64,000 bases of DNA from Metabacillus lacus (GCF_009674805.1 NZ_WKKI01000003.1:62001-126000), one strand, 5' to 3'; positions 33,400 to 43,115 are shown, counted from the first letter of the stretch. Made by a program: numbers and translations. The notes: generated from the sequence alone by a model not told the origin.

Positions 33400-35799
33400 T
33401 TGAAAAAGAATTTTCTAAAGACATTTGTTTACACATCTGCAATCACTTTGGGTGTTTCCAGCTTTGTACCGGGAGCTTCCGCACAACCTGCAGAGCCAAA
33501 ACTGGCTCAAATACATGGTGAGGTTGATCTTACTACGACAAACAATACAACTGTAATTGTGGAGTTAAAGGAAGAATCGCTTGTTGAATCAAAACAAAAA
33601 GGAAAAAAACAGACAAAAGAAAACCTGAAAAAGGTTCGTGATAATGTTAAGCAGCAAGCTGCAAAACAAGTAAGTAACTCAGACGTAAAACGTGAATATG
33701 ACTACGTTTTCTCCGGTTTTTCAATAGAGCTTCCAGCCAGTGAAATTCCAAAACTTCTTGCTTTGGATGAAGTAAAAGCAGTATATCCAAATGTAACCTA
33801 TCAGGCTGATGTGGTTCCAGGTTCTGAAGAAATTGTTTCAGAAGAAGAATTTACTCCAAATATGCTAAAGAGTGCTCCTTACATAGGCTCTCAAAAGGCT
33901 TGGGAGTCAGGCTATACCGGTAAAGGTGTGACAGTCGCTGTCATTGACACAGGTGTAGATTACACACACCCTGACTTGAAGCACGCTTTTAAAGATTATA
34001 AAGGCTGGGACTTTGTAGACAATGATCCAGATCCGCAGGAAACTCCAAAGGGTGATCCGCGCGGTGCAGAGACAACTCATGGTACACATGTAGCCGGAAC
34101 TGTTGCAGCTAATGGCGGCATTAAAGGCGTAGCACCGGAAGCCAAGCTTCTTGCTTATCGTGTATTAGGTCCTGGCGGTTCAGGAACTACTGAGAATGTT
34201 GTCGCGAGTATTGAGAAAGCTGTTCGTGACGGTGCCGATGTTATGAATCTTTCTTTAGGAAATTCTTTAAACAATGCTGACTTTGCAACAAGCATCGCGT
34301 TGGATTGGGCAATGGCTGAAGGCGTTGTTGCTGTTACGTCTAACGGAAACAGCGGTCCAAGAAACTGGACAGTGGGCTCTCCTGGTACTTCCAGAAGTGC
34401 AATCTCTGTCGGGGCAACTCAACTGCCGTTCGACTTGTACAGCGCAGTGCTTCCTGGATACTCTTCCGCCAAGGTAATGGGTTATCCAACTGCAGAAGCA
34501 CTTCTTGCACTAAGCGGTAAAGAGCTGGAACTTGTAAATGCAGGCTTGGGCGCTCCAGCTGACTTCCAAGGGAAAGATGTAAAAGGAAAAGTGGCTGTTA
34601 TTGCTCGCGGAGGCGGAATTCCGTTTGTGGACAAAGCTGAAGCTGCCAAAGCCGCTGGCGCAATCGCAACTGTTATCTATAATAACGCTGACGGTGAAGT
34701 ACCTGATATTCCGGGAATGCCTCTTCCAAGCGTTAAGCTGACTAAGGCTGAAGGTGAAAAGCTTGTAGCACAGATCAACAGCGGAAATAACAAGGCAACC
34801 TTCACTTTTGCTTTTGATAAGAAAGTCGGAGAAACGATGGCTGACTTCTCTTCCAGAGGTCCTGTTGTTGATACATGGATGATCAAACCTGATGTTTCCG
34901 CACCAGGAGTTGATATTGTCAGCACAGTCCCAACTTTTAACCCGGCAAATCCTCACGGTTACGGATCTAAGCAGGGAACAAGTATGGCTGCACCGCATGT
35001 TGCTGGAGCTGCAGCACTTCTCTTGCAGGCTCATCCGGACTGGAATGTAGACGATGTGAAGTCTTCATTAATGAATAATGCAGAAAAATTGAAAGACCGC
35101 AATGGTGCTGTTTATGCTCACAACTCTCAAGGTGCAGGAAGCATCAGAGTAGTAGAGTCTATTGAAACGAAGACACTTGTTGCTCCTGGAAGCCACTCAT
35201 TCGGCGTTTTTGCAAAATCCAAAGGAAAGCAAGTCGAGAACCAAAGCTTTACAATCAAAAACATCTCTAAAAATAAAAAAACATACAGCTTCGAAGCAAG
35301 CTTTAAAAATGGCAATGACGCAATCAAAGTCAAAAACGGCAAAAATTTGACAGTGAATAAAGGCGGCTCCAAAGATGTGAATTTGAATGTCCAAGTTGAT
35401 GCAGCCAAGCTTCAGGCAGGTTATTATGAAGGAAGCATTCTTGTCAGCGACGGTTCTGAAGTGATTGAAGTTCCAACCATCCTCTTCATCCAAGAACCTG
35501 ACTACCCGCGTGTAACATCAGTTACTGCATTAGCCCTTGGAGCAAACCAATTCTCAATCAATGTGTACCTTCCAAGAGGTGCTGAAGAACTAACACTCTA
35601 TGTGTATGACAGAGACCTAAAACCAGTTGGCCAAATTGCAACATATAAAAATGTTGGAAGCCAATACCAAGCCTTCAACTGGGACGGAAGAATCAACAAC
35701 GTAACGCTTCCGGCAGGCCAATACCAAATAGCTGCATTTGCAACAAAAGAACGCCAAACAAACTACTCGCTAACGGCGAACCCGATTACTATTAGGTAA
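33400..35799 (+). CDS. vpr: Minor extracellular serine protease Vpr
   Basis: 799 residues (B. subtilis Vpr about 806), start TTG 33400 behind AAAGGGGAG. Signal peptide 1-28 (FVPGASAQPAEP), I9 propeptide about 45-140, S8 catalytic domain from about 155 with Asp183 (VIDTGVDYTHPD), His227 (THGTHVAGT) and Ser528 (GTSMAAPHVAG), oxyanion Asn317. A PA domain is inserted about 365-465 (VAVIARGGGIPFVDKAEAA). The C-terminal part has an Fn3-like region (about 580-690) and a FlgD-like Ig module (FNWDGRINNVTLPAGQYQI). Secreted, involved in protein nutrient acquisition. Confidence 0.96.
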   Translation: MKKNFLKTFVYTSAITLGVSSFVPGASAQPAEPKLAQIHGEVDLTTTNNTTVIVELKEESLVESKQKGKKQTKENLKKVRDNVKQQAAKQVSNSDVKREYDYVFSGFSIELPASEIPKLLALDEVKAVYPNVTYQADVVPGSEEIVSEEEFTPNMLKSAPYIGSQKAWESGYTGKGVTVAVIDTGVDYTHPDLKHAFKDYKGWDFVDNDPDPQETPKGDPRGAETTHGTHVAGTVAANGGIKGVAPEAKLLAYRVLGPGGSGTTENVVASIEKAVRDGADVMNLSLGNSLNNADFATSIALDWAMAEGVVAVTSNGNSGPRNWTVGSPGTSRSAISVGATQLPFDLYSAVLPGYSSAKVMGYPTAEALLALSGKELELVNAGLGAPADFQGKDVKGKVAVIARGGGIPFVDKAEAAKAAGAIATVIYNNADGEVPDIPGMPLPSVKLTKAEGEKLVAQINSGNNKATFTFAFDKKVGETMADFSSRGPVVDTWMIKPDVSAPGVDIVSTVPTFNPANPHGYGSKQGTSMAAPHVAGAAALLLQAHPDWNVDDVKSSLMNNAEKLKDRNGAVYAHNSQGAGSIRVVESIETKTLVAPGSHSFGVFAKSKGKQVENQSFTIKNISKNKKTYSFEASFKNGNDAIKVKNGKNLTVNKGGSKDVNLNVQVDAAKLQAGYYEGSILVSDGSEVIEVPTILFIQEPDYPRVTSVTALALGANQFSINVYLPRGAEELTLYVYDRDLKPVGQIATYKNVGSQYQAFNWDGRINNVTLPAGQYQIAAFATKERQTNYSLTANPITIR

Positions 35800-35886
35800 T
35801 TAAGAAAAGCGGAATCGGCTTGCCAGGCCCGACAAGCATAAGACGAGCATCTCTAAAAGGCGTTCTTTGCCTTCACCTAAATTTAG

Positions 35887-35921
35887 AAAAGCCTTGTTGT
35901 TTCTCTCAACAAGGCTTTTTT
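35887..35921 (+). terminator. vpr terminator
   Basis: AAAAGCCTTGTTG / CAACAAGGCTTTTT strong stem with T-run. Confidence 0.9.
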
Positions 35922-35963
35922 ATGGTAATATGTAGAAAAATACAGCCGGAGGAAATTTCTTTT

Positions 35964-36194
35964 ATGCCAGATGTTTTCTTCTTTATACTCATTACGTTTG
36001 CTGTTTGTTTTTTCGGATTCTCGCTCTTATTTTTTATACTTCATTTTTTTCAGCGATCCAAACAACCTGTCTCAACAGCAGCTTCGGATGTTGTAGATAT
36101 CCTCATTGTCCTGCCAGTCAGTCTGCTTTTTTCTGCAATGTTCTATCTATTCCTTCTTGTCCTGCTTCCTTTCTGGAAGCTGTTTAAAAGATGA
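35964..36194 (+). CDS. Small two-helix membrane protein
   Basis: 76 residues from ATG 35964, ten bases after GGAGG. Two hydrophobic segments (about 3-26 and 42-70), Phe/Leu-rich, short basic C-terminus (WKLFKR). It has no conserved motifs and I do not recognise the family; the longer upstream frame from 35820 passes through the vpr terminator and is not used. It is a single gene between vpr and the convergent permease pair. Confidence 0.55.
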   Translation: MPDVFFFILITFAVCFFGFSLLFFILHFFQRSKQPVSTAASDVVDILIVLPVSLLFSAMFYLFLLVLLPFWKLFKR

Positions 36195-36227
36195 ATGAGA
36201 ATACAACTCCACGTTTGTTGAACAATA

Positions 36228-36262
36228 AAAGGCGCAGCATCGTTTCCGCAGCTGCGCTTATC
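36228..36262. terminator. Bidirectional terminator
   Basis: GCGCAGC (36232-36238) / GCTGCGC (36251-36257) between convergent genes, with A- and T-rich flanks. Confidence 0.6.
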
Positions 36263-36264
36263 TT

Positions 36265-37287
36265 TTATATAGAGGTATCTTTATAAAAGCGAAAATCTTC
36301 CGGGCTGTTCTCCATGGCTGAAACAGGCACCCCTGCCTTCTTAACCGCTTTTTTTCGTTTAAGAAAATAAGTTTCCCGTAAGCTCACCCTTGTATAGCCT
36401 TCAATCATTAAAGAGACTGCCAAGATGGTCAGCCCAAAAAATAATATCGGGGCAAGAGGGATCCATGGTGCTGTAAAGAGACGCCGAAAAGAATCTCCAA
36501 TCAAGCCGGACCACTCGTTTGAGAGTGATCTCGGAGGATCAGCCTGCATTCCGAATGAAATGAGTGTGCCTCCGAGAAATAAATGAAATAGTCCGAGATG
36601 CATGAGCAGTATCAGCACTTGAATGACCTGCTGTCCATAAAGGATAAAAAATTTCTCTCTCATAACAGGAACAGCATGCCTCCACATCAGCCTCCACTGG
36701 CTGGCACCAAGTGTTTTCGCACTCATGATGTATTCTTCCTTCAACACCTTGGCAGTTTCATTTCCGATTAATGTTGAGAGGATTGGAACTGTCAGCAGAG
36801 TAAGAACAGCAGCCTGATAAAAAATTCTTTCCCACATTGAAGTGGAGAATCCTTCAGGAGGCATGATGAGAACAGGTGAAAGCAGGTAGATGGCAATCAG
36901 GCTTAACGGAACATAGTGAAAGGAATCTGTTAAACTATTAAGCTGCTTTCTGATTCCGCTGAAATACGAGCCGACAGCAAGGCCCAGCGGAATAGAAACG
37001 ATCATCCTCAGCAGGGCTACTCCCAGCACAAAAGGAATCGTGTATTTGGCACCCATGAGAATTTTACTGAACATATCATATCCGAATAGATCGGTCCCAA
37101 AAGGCATATACCATTTTGGAGATATAGGAGAAGCCTCCAACAGTTTCCCGCTCTCATCATAGAGGTAATTTTGCTGGCGTATCGTTTCCCCATTAAAAAG
37201 GGTAAAAACAAGGCTTGCTGATAATATCAAGAAGAGAATAAAAAACCCCGTCATAAACAAGGGACTGCGTACGAGTTTTTTGATCAT
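36265..37287 (-). CDS. ABC transporter permease (OppC-like)
   Basis: 340 residues, six predicted transmembrane helices with a long extracytoplasmic stretch after the first (LYDESGKLLEASPISPKWYM, FGTDLFGYDMFSKILMGAKY). The dipeptide/oligopeptide permease signature FGTDxxGYDMFSKI and the EAA-type loop IMSAKTLGASQWRLMWRHAV are visible. Its start overlaps the stop of the second permease (ATGA), so the two are translationally coupled. No ATPase or binding-protein gene adjoins, so the substrate is unknown. Confidence 0.8.
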   Translation of the reverse strand: MIKKLVRSPLFMTGFFILFLILSASLVFTLFNGETIRQQNYLYDESGKLLEASPISPKWYMPFGTDLFGYDMFSKILMGAKYTIPFVLGVALLRMIVSIPLGLAVGSYFSGIRKQLNSLTDSFHYVPLSLIAIYLLSPVLIMPPEGFSTSMWERIFYQAAVLTLLTVPILSTLIGNETAKVLKEEYIMSAKTLGASQWRLMWRHAVPVMREKFFILYGQQVIQVLILLMHLGLFHLFLGGTLISFGMQADPPRSLSNEWSGLIGDSFRRLFTAPWIPLAPILFFGLTILAVSLMIEGYTRVSLRETYFLKRKKAVKKAGVPVSAMENSPEDFRFYKDTSI

Positions 37288-38141
37288 ATCCCCTCCCCCC
37301 TTCCAACCGTGTTTTCAAGCAGCAATTCTCCAAATTTGTAAAACAGAAATATCGGTATGAACAGGGCAAGAAGTGCTGTTGTGAATACTTCGGGAGACAT
37401 ATATTTGAGAACATAATGAGTAATGCCAAAAATGTTAAATAAATGCTCCAAAACAAGCAGGTTCGACAGCATAAACCAGATTGTTGTTTTGGATTGATAA
37501 AACAAGCTCACCAGGATATTTCTTAAAATATGTACAATAAATATGAATGCTTTTTTTAGCCCTACCGATGCAGCAAACAGCGGATAATCTTTGCGCAGCT
37601 CTTCTTCAAACAGGTAAATGGAAAGTCTGTAAAGCTGAATGGTCGGCAAGACAGACAAACAAATAATTGGCAGCACATATGGCTTGGAATCCATTATGGA
37701 AATGACTGTAGTAAGCTTGATGCCTGTTTGCTTGTAAATAGTAATCACAAACAGCTGGAGCAGCAAAATAACAAGAATATCAGGAATCGACTCTGTCATG
37801 TATACAAACAGCTTCACTCTCTCTTTCACGGCTAAAGGAAGGAGCATGGTCAGCACGGTGAGAACAATCGAAACAGTTAGTGCTGCAAGAAAAGCAAAAC
37901 CCATTAACGTGAAGGAATAAATAATTGCATCAGTAAATTCAGGAAACAACTTTACATCAACATCCCCGCTGACATAAGCTATTTCCCAAGGCCGCAGCAG
38001 TCCCGCTGCTATATCAACAGTTTTATGAAAAAAAGCACTGATTCCGTTTCCATCCATCAGCACTGGAAGACAGCCGAGCAAAACAATTCCCGTTACCGCA
38101 AAAGCAAATTGCAGTGTAATCCCTATGAAATTCCTTATCAT
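37284..38141 (-). CDS. ABC transporter permease (OppB-like)
   Basis: 285 residues, six predicted transmembrane helices. The central region (FTDAIIYSFTLMGFAFLAAL) and the loop LRKDYPLFAASVGLKKAFIF correspond to the OppB/DppB permease EAA loop, though more diverged than usual. It pairs with the OppC-like gene downstream (4-base overlap). The heterodimer would be the membrane channel of a peptide/nickel-type importer whose other parts must be encoded elsewhere. Confidence 0.75.
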   Translation of the reverse strand: MIRNFIGITLQFAFAVTGIVLLGCLPVLMDGNGISAFFHKTVDIAAGLLRPWEIAYVSGDVDVKLFPEFTDAIIYSFTLMGFAFLAALTVSIVLTVLTMLLPLAVKERVKLFVYMTESIPDILVILLLQLFVITIYKQTGIKLTTVISIMDSKPYVLPIICLSVLPTIQLYRLSIYLFEEELRKDYPLFAASVGLKKAFIFIVHILRNILVSLFYQSKTTIWFMLSNLLVLEHLFNIFGITHYVLKYMSPEVFTTALLALFIPIFLFYKFGELLLENTVGRGEGI

Positions 38142-38240
38142 CTTCTATACCTTCTTCTCTCTTTGTTTGATTCATTATATCACTTATTGTCGAAAAGAAA
38201 GGAAAAAAGAGGAAAACTATTTGCTTGCTGAATCCCCATG

Positions 38241-38269
38241 AAAAAGAGGCACCTCCATGGAGATGCCCC
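38241..38269 (-). terminator. Terminator of the DUF3243 gene
   Basis: GAGGCACCTCC / GGAGATGCCCC stem with a five-T tail on the minus strand. Confidence 0.75.
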
Positions 38270-38286
38270 TTTCTATATCAATTTGA

Positions 38287-38631
38287 TTAGCCTTCTTTTT
38301 CCACCATGCGTACAAGCATATGAGCAAGGGCATGCTGCTGGTCTTTGTCTCCCGTTCTCCATAGCTCTTGAAGAAGTTTTTCTTCACGGTTTTTAGGCTC
38401 CACGTTGGAAGACAAATAACCTGCTACTTTTTCAGCTGTTTTTGCCAGCTGCTCTTCACCCATTCCAAGCTTTTTGCCAAGTTCTACTTTTTCATTCAGA
38501 TAGCTTTTGAAATTATCGAAGTTTTGTAGAATCTCTTCTTGCTTTTCATTTCCCATGCGATCCATCACGTTTTCCACTTTGCTGTTATCAACTTCACCAT
38601 TCTGGTTTACTACATGTTCATTGTTTGCCAT
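38287..38631 (-). CDS. DUF3243 family protein
   Basis: 114 residues from ATG 38631, eight bases after GGGGAGG. It is cytoplasmic and helical. The region ILQNFDNFKSYLNEKVELGK, then LAKTAEKVAGYLSSNVEPKN and EEKLLQELWRTGD, is the DUF3243 (YmfJ-like) pattern; the N-terminal 30 residues (NEHVVNQNGEVDNSKVENVM) are an extra polar tail. Function unknown. Standalone, with its own terminator. Confidence 0.85.
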   Translation of the reverse strand: MANNEHVVNQNGEVDNSKVENVMDRMGNEKQEEILQNFDNFKSYLNEKVELGKKLGMGEEQLAKTAEKVAGYLSSNVEPKNREEKLLQELWRTGDKDQQHALAHMLVRMVEKEG

Positions 38632-38828
38632 TTCAAATGCCTCCCCAAATATTGTTTTTCTTAACTCTTTATTTAAATATCCTTTATGGACAAAGATGAA
38701 ACCTGTCAACATGCAGTAATTGGAGCAGGAGAGCATTGGAAAAGAGCATGATATGGCCTGAACAGCGGGATGCCGCATACAAAACACATGCCTGAATTTG
38801 GTAAAAATTAATTTACAAAAAAAGCATG

Positions 38829-38857
38829 AAAAAACAGGTTTCCTGTACTGGAAACCC
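38829..38857 (-). terminator. nfrA terminator
   Basis: GGTTTCC / GGAAACC stem with six Ts on the minus strand. Confidence 0.8.
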
Positions 38858-38864
38858 GTGATTA

Positions 38865-39614
38865 CTACCTTTTTCCGAAGTTTTTATTTTCTATAAACTC
38901 TTTCATATACATCCGCTGCGGCTGGGAGAGCATCTGTGCCATTTGACTGGTCCACTTGTCGCTTCTCACACCGTTTGTACGGTCTTTGTAATAGGATGAG
39001 AGAATTTCATTGTATTCTTCAAGACTATTATAAGAAACATCTTCATCCTGTCTATATTCATTTTCATGGTAGATCTGGGAAAACGGCAATCTTGGTTTTT
39101 TCTCAGGATTCTGCGCCGGGTAGCCTACAGAGACTCCAAATAGCGGAAGAACAAGGCTGGGAGCTCTTAACAGCTTGTTCACTTCCGGAAGATTGTTTCT
39201 GAGACCGCCAATATAACAAATTCCCAGTCCCATGCTTTCTGCGGCAATACAAAGGTTCTGAGCTGCAAGGGATGCATCAATGACTGCAACCATAAACTTT
39301 TCAGTGCTTTCCAGGGATTCTTCGACCTTAATGCCTTCCCTTTCTCCAATCAGATGGTGCCTGTACAAGTCTGCACAAAAAATAAAGAAATGGCCGTTGT
39401 TCGCAACATAGCTTTGATTTCCAGCCAGTTCCGCCAGCGCCTCCTTCTTCTCTCTATCCTTCACGCCAATAATAGAGTATGCCTGAATAAAGCTGGACGT
39501 AGACGCTGATTGGGCGCATTTTACCAGAATTTCTATCTGTTCTTCCGTTAAAGGAGTGTTTTCAAATCTTCTGATAGAGCGGTGATTCAGTAAAGTTTGA
39601 ATGGTCTGATCCAT
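38865..39614 (-). CDS. nfrA: NADPH-dependent FMN/nitro reductase NfrA
   Basis: 249 residues, the length of B. subtilis NfrA1 (YwcG). Flavin reductase of the nitroreductase fold: FMN-contacting HRSIRRFENTPL at the N-terminus, AQSASTSSFIQAYSIIGV, and the core MGLGICYIGGLRNNLPEV, then PLFGVSVGYPAQNPEKKPRL. It reduces FMN, quinones and nitro compounds and is linked to thiol and heat stress in B. subtilis. It starts 12 bases after the stop of the ATP-grasp gene, so the two form an operon. Its place near vpr and ywcE is conserved with B. subtilis. Confidence 0.94.
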   Translation of the reverse strand: MDQTIQTLLNHRSIRRFENTPLTEEQIEILVKCAQSASTSSFIQAYSIIGVKDREKKEALAELAGNQSYVANNGHFFIFCADLYRHHLIGEREGIKVEESLESTEKFMVAVIDASLAAQNLCIAAESMGLGICYIGGLRNNLPEVNKLLRAPSLVLPLFGVSVGYPAQNPEKKPRLPFSQIYHENEYRQDEDVSYNSLEEYNEILSSYYKDRTNGVRSDKWTSQMAQMLSQPQRMYMKEFIENKNFGKR

Positions 39615-39626
39615 TGCATATCCTCC

Positions 39627-40553
39627 TCAGTCAAGAAGCGCATTTTTTAAAATCAGCGCCATTTCCTTCATAGCATAAATGCCCTTGATATTCTCTGCTT
39701 CTGAATTATAATTTGTATTGGTATTCACATCATACGTATAAATTCTGCCATCAGCAGCCTGAATATTTTCTATGCCGGCAAACGCAATCCCATTTTCCTG
39801 CAGAAATCCTTCATACTTCTTTATTAAACTCTCATCAAAACCATCCAGTATGCTGAATTTAGGCAGGGATTCTTCCCCGGCGGGACAAAAACCTTCGCCT
39901 ATCGAGCAGGCATCTGCAGGACAAAGTTCAAAACCTTCACTACTATCAACAGACACTGCATATAGAAACTTTCCATTCAGGAATTCACATCTTGTAATTC
40001 TTTGATCAGGAGCATCAATATATTCCTGCAAAAGTGTCAGGCCATCAACAGAATCCTCAAATTCACTTGAACTGACATACTTCTCCAGACCTTCCTGTGA
40101 TTGAAAGAGCCTGACCCCGAGGCCTTTGCCTGCCCGGTTATGTTTTGTAATAAAGGGTTTTCCCTCAAAAATCCCGGCACTATGCAGCAGCTCTTCTTTC
40201 CCTGAGGCCACCACGGTTTTAGGCGTCAAAATTCCCGCAGTCTGCAAAGCCATATACTGTGCAGCTTTGCTTACCTCAAGCTGTATCGCATTTACACCGT
40301 TAAATACTTTTCGCTGATGGCGCTCCAGCCAGGATAGAACAGCACTTGTCAGTTCAGGTGCATAGCGGTGGCCTCTCGTATGCGAAGAGGCACTCATTCT
40401 ATTATAAAAAACGCCTTCAGGCGGCTCTGCAGATAAATCTATTGCTCCCCTATCCAAAAACCATTCTTCATAGGGTACATTCAGCTTATCAAGCTCCCTT
40501 GTCAAATGAATGGTCCACTCTGAATTCTCATGAAGAATATATACTTTTTTCAT
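39627..40553 (-). CDS. ATP-grasp (RimK-like) ligase
   Basis: 308 residues from ATG 40553 behind AGGGGAAG. RimK-type ATP-grasp fold: N-terminal domain KKVYILHENSEWTIHLTREL, ATP-binding strand FITKHNRAGKGLGVRLFQSQ (about 145-165), substrate/metal loop YDVNTNTNYNSEAENIKGIY near the C-terminus with the metal-binding Asn/Asp cluster. It probably joins an amino acid or peptide to a carboxylate, as RimK/GshB relatives do; the substrate is unknown. It is the first gene of a two-gene operon with nfrA. Confidence 0.85.
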   Translation of the reverse strand: MKKVYILHENSEWTIHLTRELDKLNVPYEEWFLDRGAIDLSAEPPEGVFYNRMSASSHTRGHRYAPELTSAVLSWLERHQRKVFNGVNAIQLEVSKAAQYMALQTAGILTPKTVVASGKEELLHSAGIFEGKPFITKHNRAGKGLGVRLFQSQEGLEKYVSSSEFEDSVDGLTLLQEYIDAPDQRITRCEFLNGKFLYAVSVDSSEGFELCPADACSIGEGFCPAGEESLPKFSILDGFDESLIKKYEGFLQENGIAFAGIENIQAADGRIYTYDVNTNTNYNSEAENIKGIYAMKEMALILKNALLD

Positions 40554-40773
40554 TAAACTTCCCCTGTTTTCTTTAGATTTTTCCATGATTCATATGTACC
40601 GTTATCCTACATTTTTTTAACTATTCGGTCAACAAATTGAGACTTGTGTTTGACATCTTGCTATTTAGGGAATTCCATCACAGATTTTTAATTTACCATT
40701 GCTTTTGAAAAGAAATGTATTAAAATGAAAGATAGTGCATAATTATCCCGATATATCTTTCGAAGGAGTTTTT

Positions 40774-42123
40774 ATGATGAATGAACGTTTAGAAGTTAAG
40801 AATTTTACTAAGTTTCTTCTCCCTTCACTACTTGGCATTTTATTATTCATGATCCCTATTTCCTATCAAGGCGAAATTACCATTCCCATAGCTATTTTAT
40901 CCGGCATTCTGCAGGATTTACTCCAGCGCTACCTGCCGGGAATCATGACGCTTCTTATTACTCTATCAGCAGCAGGCACATTGCTCGCCAAAATTAGCAA
41001 GCCGGCTTTCCTTCAACAAAGCCCTTTTCTTACCACTCTATTTGATGTGACAAAGGGCTGGGTACTCGCACGCACTCTTGGAGCAGTGTTTGCAGTAATG
41101 GTTCTTTTTGAACTTGGACCTGAGTTTATTTGGTCTGAAGGCACAGGGGGGCTCCTTTTGTTTGATCTGCTTCCTATCCTGTTTTCTGTATTCTTCTTTG
41201 CAGGACTTTTTCTCCCGCTGCTTCTCAATTATGGTCTTCTTGAGCTGTTCGGGGCATTGCTCACCAAGGTAATGAGACCCCTTTTTAAGCTGCCTGGGCG
41301 TTCATCAATCGACTGCCTTGCATCATGGCTCGGCGATGGAACCATTGGGGTACTATTAACAAACAGACAATATCAGGAAGGCTACTATACAAAAAGAGAA
41401 GCTGCTGTAATTGGGACAACATTCTCGGTCGTATCAATTACCTTCAGCCTGGTGATTATTTCCCATGTAGGGTTAGGCCAGTATTTTCTTCCCTTTTATC
41501 TGACAGTTGGACTCGCGGGATTGGCAGCGGCACTTATCTGCCCGCGCATTCCCCCTTTATCCAGAAAGCCTGACACATATTATAAAAATGCTCCAAAGCA
41601 GAATACAGAGCTGATTCCAGAAGGCAGCACGCCATTTCAATGGGGTCTGAGCCAGGCTGTTGCAAAAGCAAAGAAAAATAAAGGATTGAAAGAGTTCTTT
41701 TCAGATGGCGGCAAAAACATTCTTGATATGTGGCTTGGGGTTGCTCCAATTGTTATGGCTTTTGGAACAGTTGCCCTGATCATTGCAGAATACACACCGC
41801 TGTTTAAGTGGCTGGGACTTCCATTCATTCCGCTTCTTCAGCTCATGCAGGTTCCGGAAGCAGTGGAAGCATCACAAACATTGATTGTCGGCTTTGCTGA
41901 TATGTTCCTGCCGGCCGTCATCGGAAGCGGCATTGAAAGTGAAATGACTCGGTTTATCGTTGCAACAGTCTCTGTCACACAGCTGATTTATATGTCAGAA
42001 GTGGGCGGACTTCTGCTCGGGTCGAAAATACCTGTATCATTGAAAGACTTAATCATTATCTTTCTGGAGCGAACTCTTATTACGCTTCCAATCATCGTGT
42101 TGGCCGCTCATATTGTCTTTTAA
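40774..42123 (+). CDS. YjiH-type membrane protein with nucleoside-recognition (Gate) domain
   Basis: 449 residues, about ten transmembrane helices. The two Gate-like halves are centred on LLNYGLLELFGALLTKVMRP then LASWLGDGTIGVLLTNRQYQ, and WLGVAPIVMAFGTVALII then GFADMFLPAVIGSGIESEM. This is the YjiH/SpmA-like arrangement; transported substrate unknown. ATG 40774 follows GAAGGAG; an ATG three bases later is equivalent. Monocistronic with a strong terminator. Confidence 0.85.
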   Translation: MMNERLEVKNFTKFLLPSLLGILLFMIPISYQGEITIPIAILSGILQDLLQRYLPGIMTLLITLSAAGTLLAKISKPAFLQQSPFLTTLFDVTKGWVLARTLGAVFAVMVLFELGPEFIWSEGTGGLLLFDLLPILFSVFFFAGLFLPLLLNYGLLELFGALLTKVMRPLFKLPGRSSIDCLASWLGDGTIGVLLTNRQYQEGYYTKREAAVIGTTFSVVSITFSLVIISHVGLGQYFLPFYLTVGLAGLAAALICPRIPPLSRKPDTYYKNAPKQNTELIPEGSTPFQWGLSQAVAKAKKNKGLKEFFSDGGKNILDMWLGVAPIVMAFGTVALIIAEYTPLFKWLGLPFIPLLQLMQVPEAVEASQTLIVGFADMFLPAVIGSGIESEMTRFIVATVSVTQLIYMSEVGGLLLGSKIPVSLKDLIIIFLERTLITLPIIVLAAHIVF

Positions 42124-42126
42124 TGA

Positions 42127-42159
42127 AAACAGCCTCTCTGGGTGACAGAGAGGCTGTTT
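42127..42159 (+). terminator. Terminator of the YjiH-type gene
   Basis: AACAGCCTCTCT / AGAGAGGCTGTT stem with loop GGGTGAC and a T-rich tail. Confidence 0.85.
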
Positions 42160-42278
42160 CTTATTTTGCTGAATCAAGCTATATATGTTGTACCAAGAAA
42201 ACTCCTTGGTATAAAGTAAGGAACAAGCAGAGCCTGTCCCCTTCTGCCTCCAGGATTCGCTGCAAAGTTCAATGATTT

Positions 42279-42899
42279 CTACATTAAATTTCCCTCTGCA
42301 GGTATCGGTCTTTCTTTCAGCATTCTGGCGAAGTGTGAGAGGTTATAGCCTAGATAATTCACATGTGACTGCGTAAATTCGTTTTCATTGCCGTTTGCCT
42401 CAATATAGGATGGCCCCGGTCCTGCTTCTCCAACCCAGTAGCAATCTGCATTCGGCGGAATTGTGAAGCCCAGATGAGACAGGCTGTAAATGATCGATTG
42501 GGCGGCATGCTTTGCTCCATCTTCATTTCCGGTCACAACTGCTCCTGCAACCTTATTGTAGTAAATGGACTGCCCTTTTTCATTCGTGTTGCTGCTGCAG
42601 CTGTCCAGACGCTCCAGAATCAGTTTTGACACACTGCTTTTTTCGCCAAGCCAGACAGGCGTAGCAATAATTAAAATGTCCGCTTCCTTTACCTTTTCGA
42701 AAAGCTCCGGCCACTGATCACCATCCCCCATATCTTCTTCCATTCCAAAGGAAATCTGATAATCTGCTGCCCTGACCTTTTCCAGTTCTATACCCTGATC
42801 GGTAAAGATACTTTGAACTTCACTCAACAATGCATCTGTATTGGAAGTTTCATTGCTTTTCTTTAATGAACAATTTAGTGCCAATGCCTTTATTACCAT
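42279..42899 (-). CDS. NAD(P)H-dependent FMN reductase, flavodoxin fold
   Basis: 206 residues. Flavodoxin-like FMN_red family: KALALNCSLKKSNETSNTDA at the phosphate-binding loop, ADILIIATPVWLGEKSSVSK as the FMN ring loop, KVAGAVVTGNEDGAKHAAQS, and a C-terminal amphipathic helix. It probably reduces quinones, azo compounds or iron chelates with FMN; substrate undetermined. The start follows AGGAGGC. Monocistronic in the gap between YjiH and ywcE. Confidence 0.85.
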   Translation of the reverse strand: MVIKALALNCSLKKSNETSNTDALLSEVQSIFTDQGIELEKVRAADYQISFGMEEDMGDGDQWPELFEKVKEADILIIATPVWLGEKSSVSKLILERLDSCSSNTNEKGQSIYYNKVAGAVVTGNEDGAKHAAQSIIYSLSHLGFTIPPNADCYWVGEAGPGPSYIEANGNENEFTQSHVNYLGYNLSHFARMLKERPIPAEGNLM

Positions 42900-43115
42900 G
42901 TGTGCTGCCTCCTTTTCGTTATTAATTAGGTGAAAAACAAGAAAAAAGCTCCTTTAGAACACATCCCCTATCCATACATAATCAAAACAAAGCAATTGTT
43001 TTCTGAATATTTTACCTATTAAACAAATATTATTTGGAAAGATTGACCATACGTGCTATACTGTTTGTAACAAAATGTTCACAAAAAATTTTTAGATCTG
43101 TCACATTTTACTTTT

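Noticed and set aside
35820..35963. Upstream extension of the small membrane protein gene
   Set aside because: It would translate through the vpr terminator; the ATG at 35964 has its own GGAGG.
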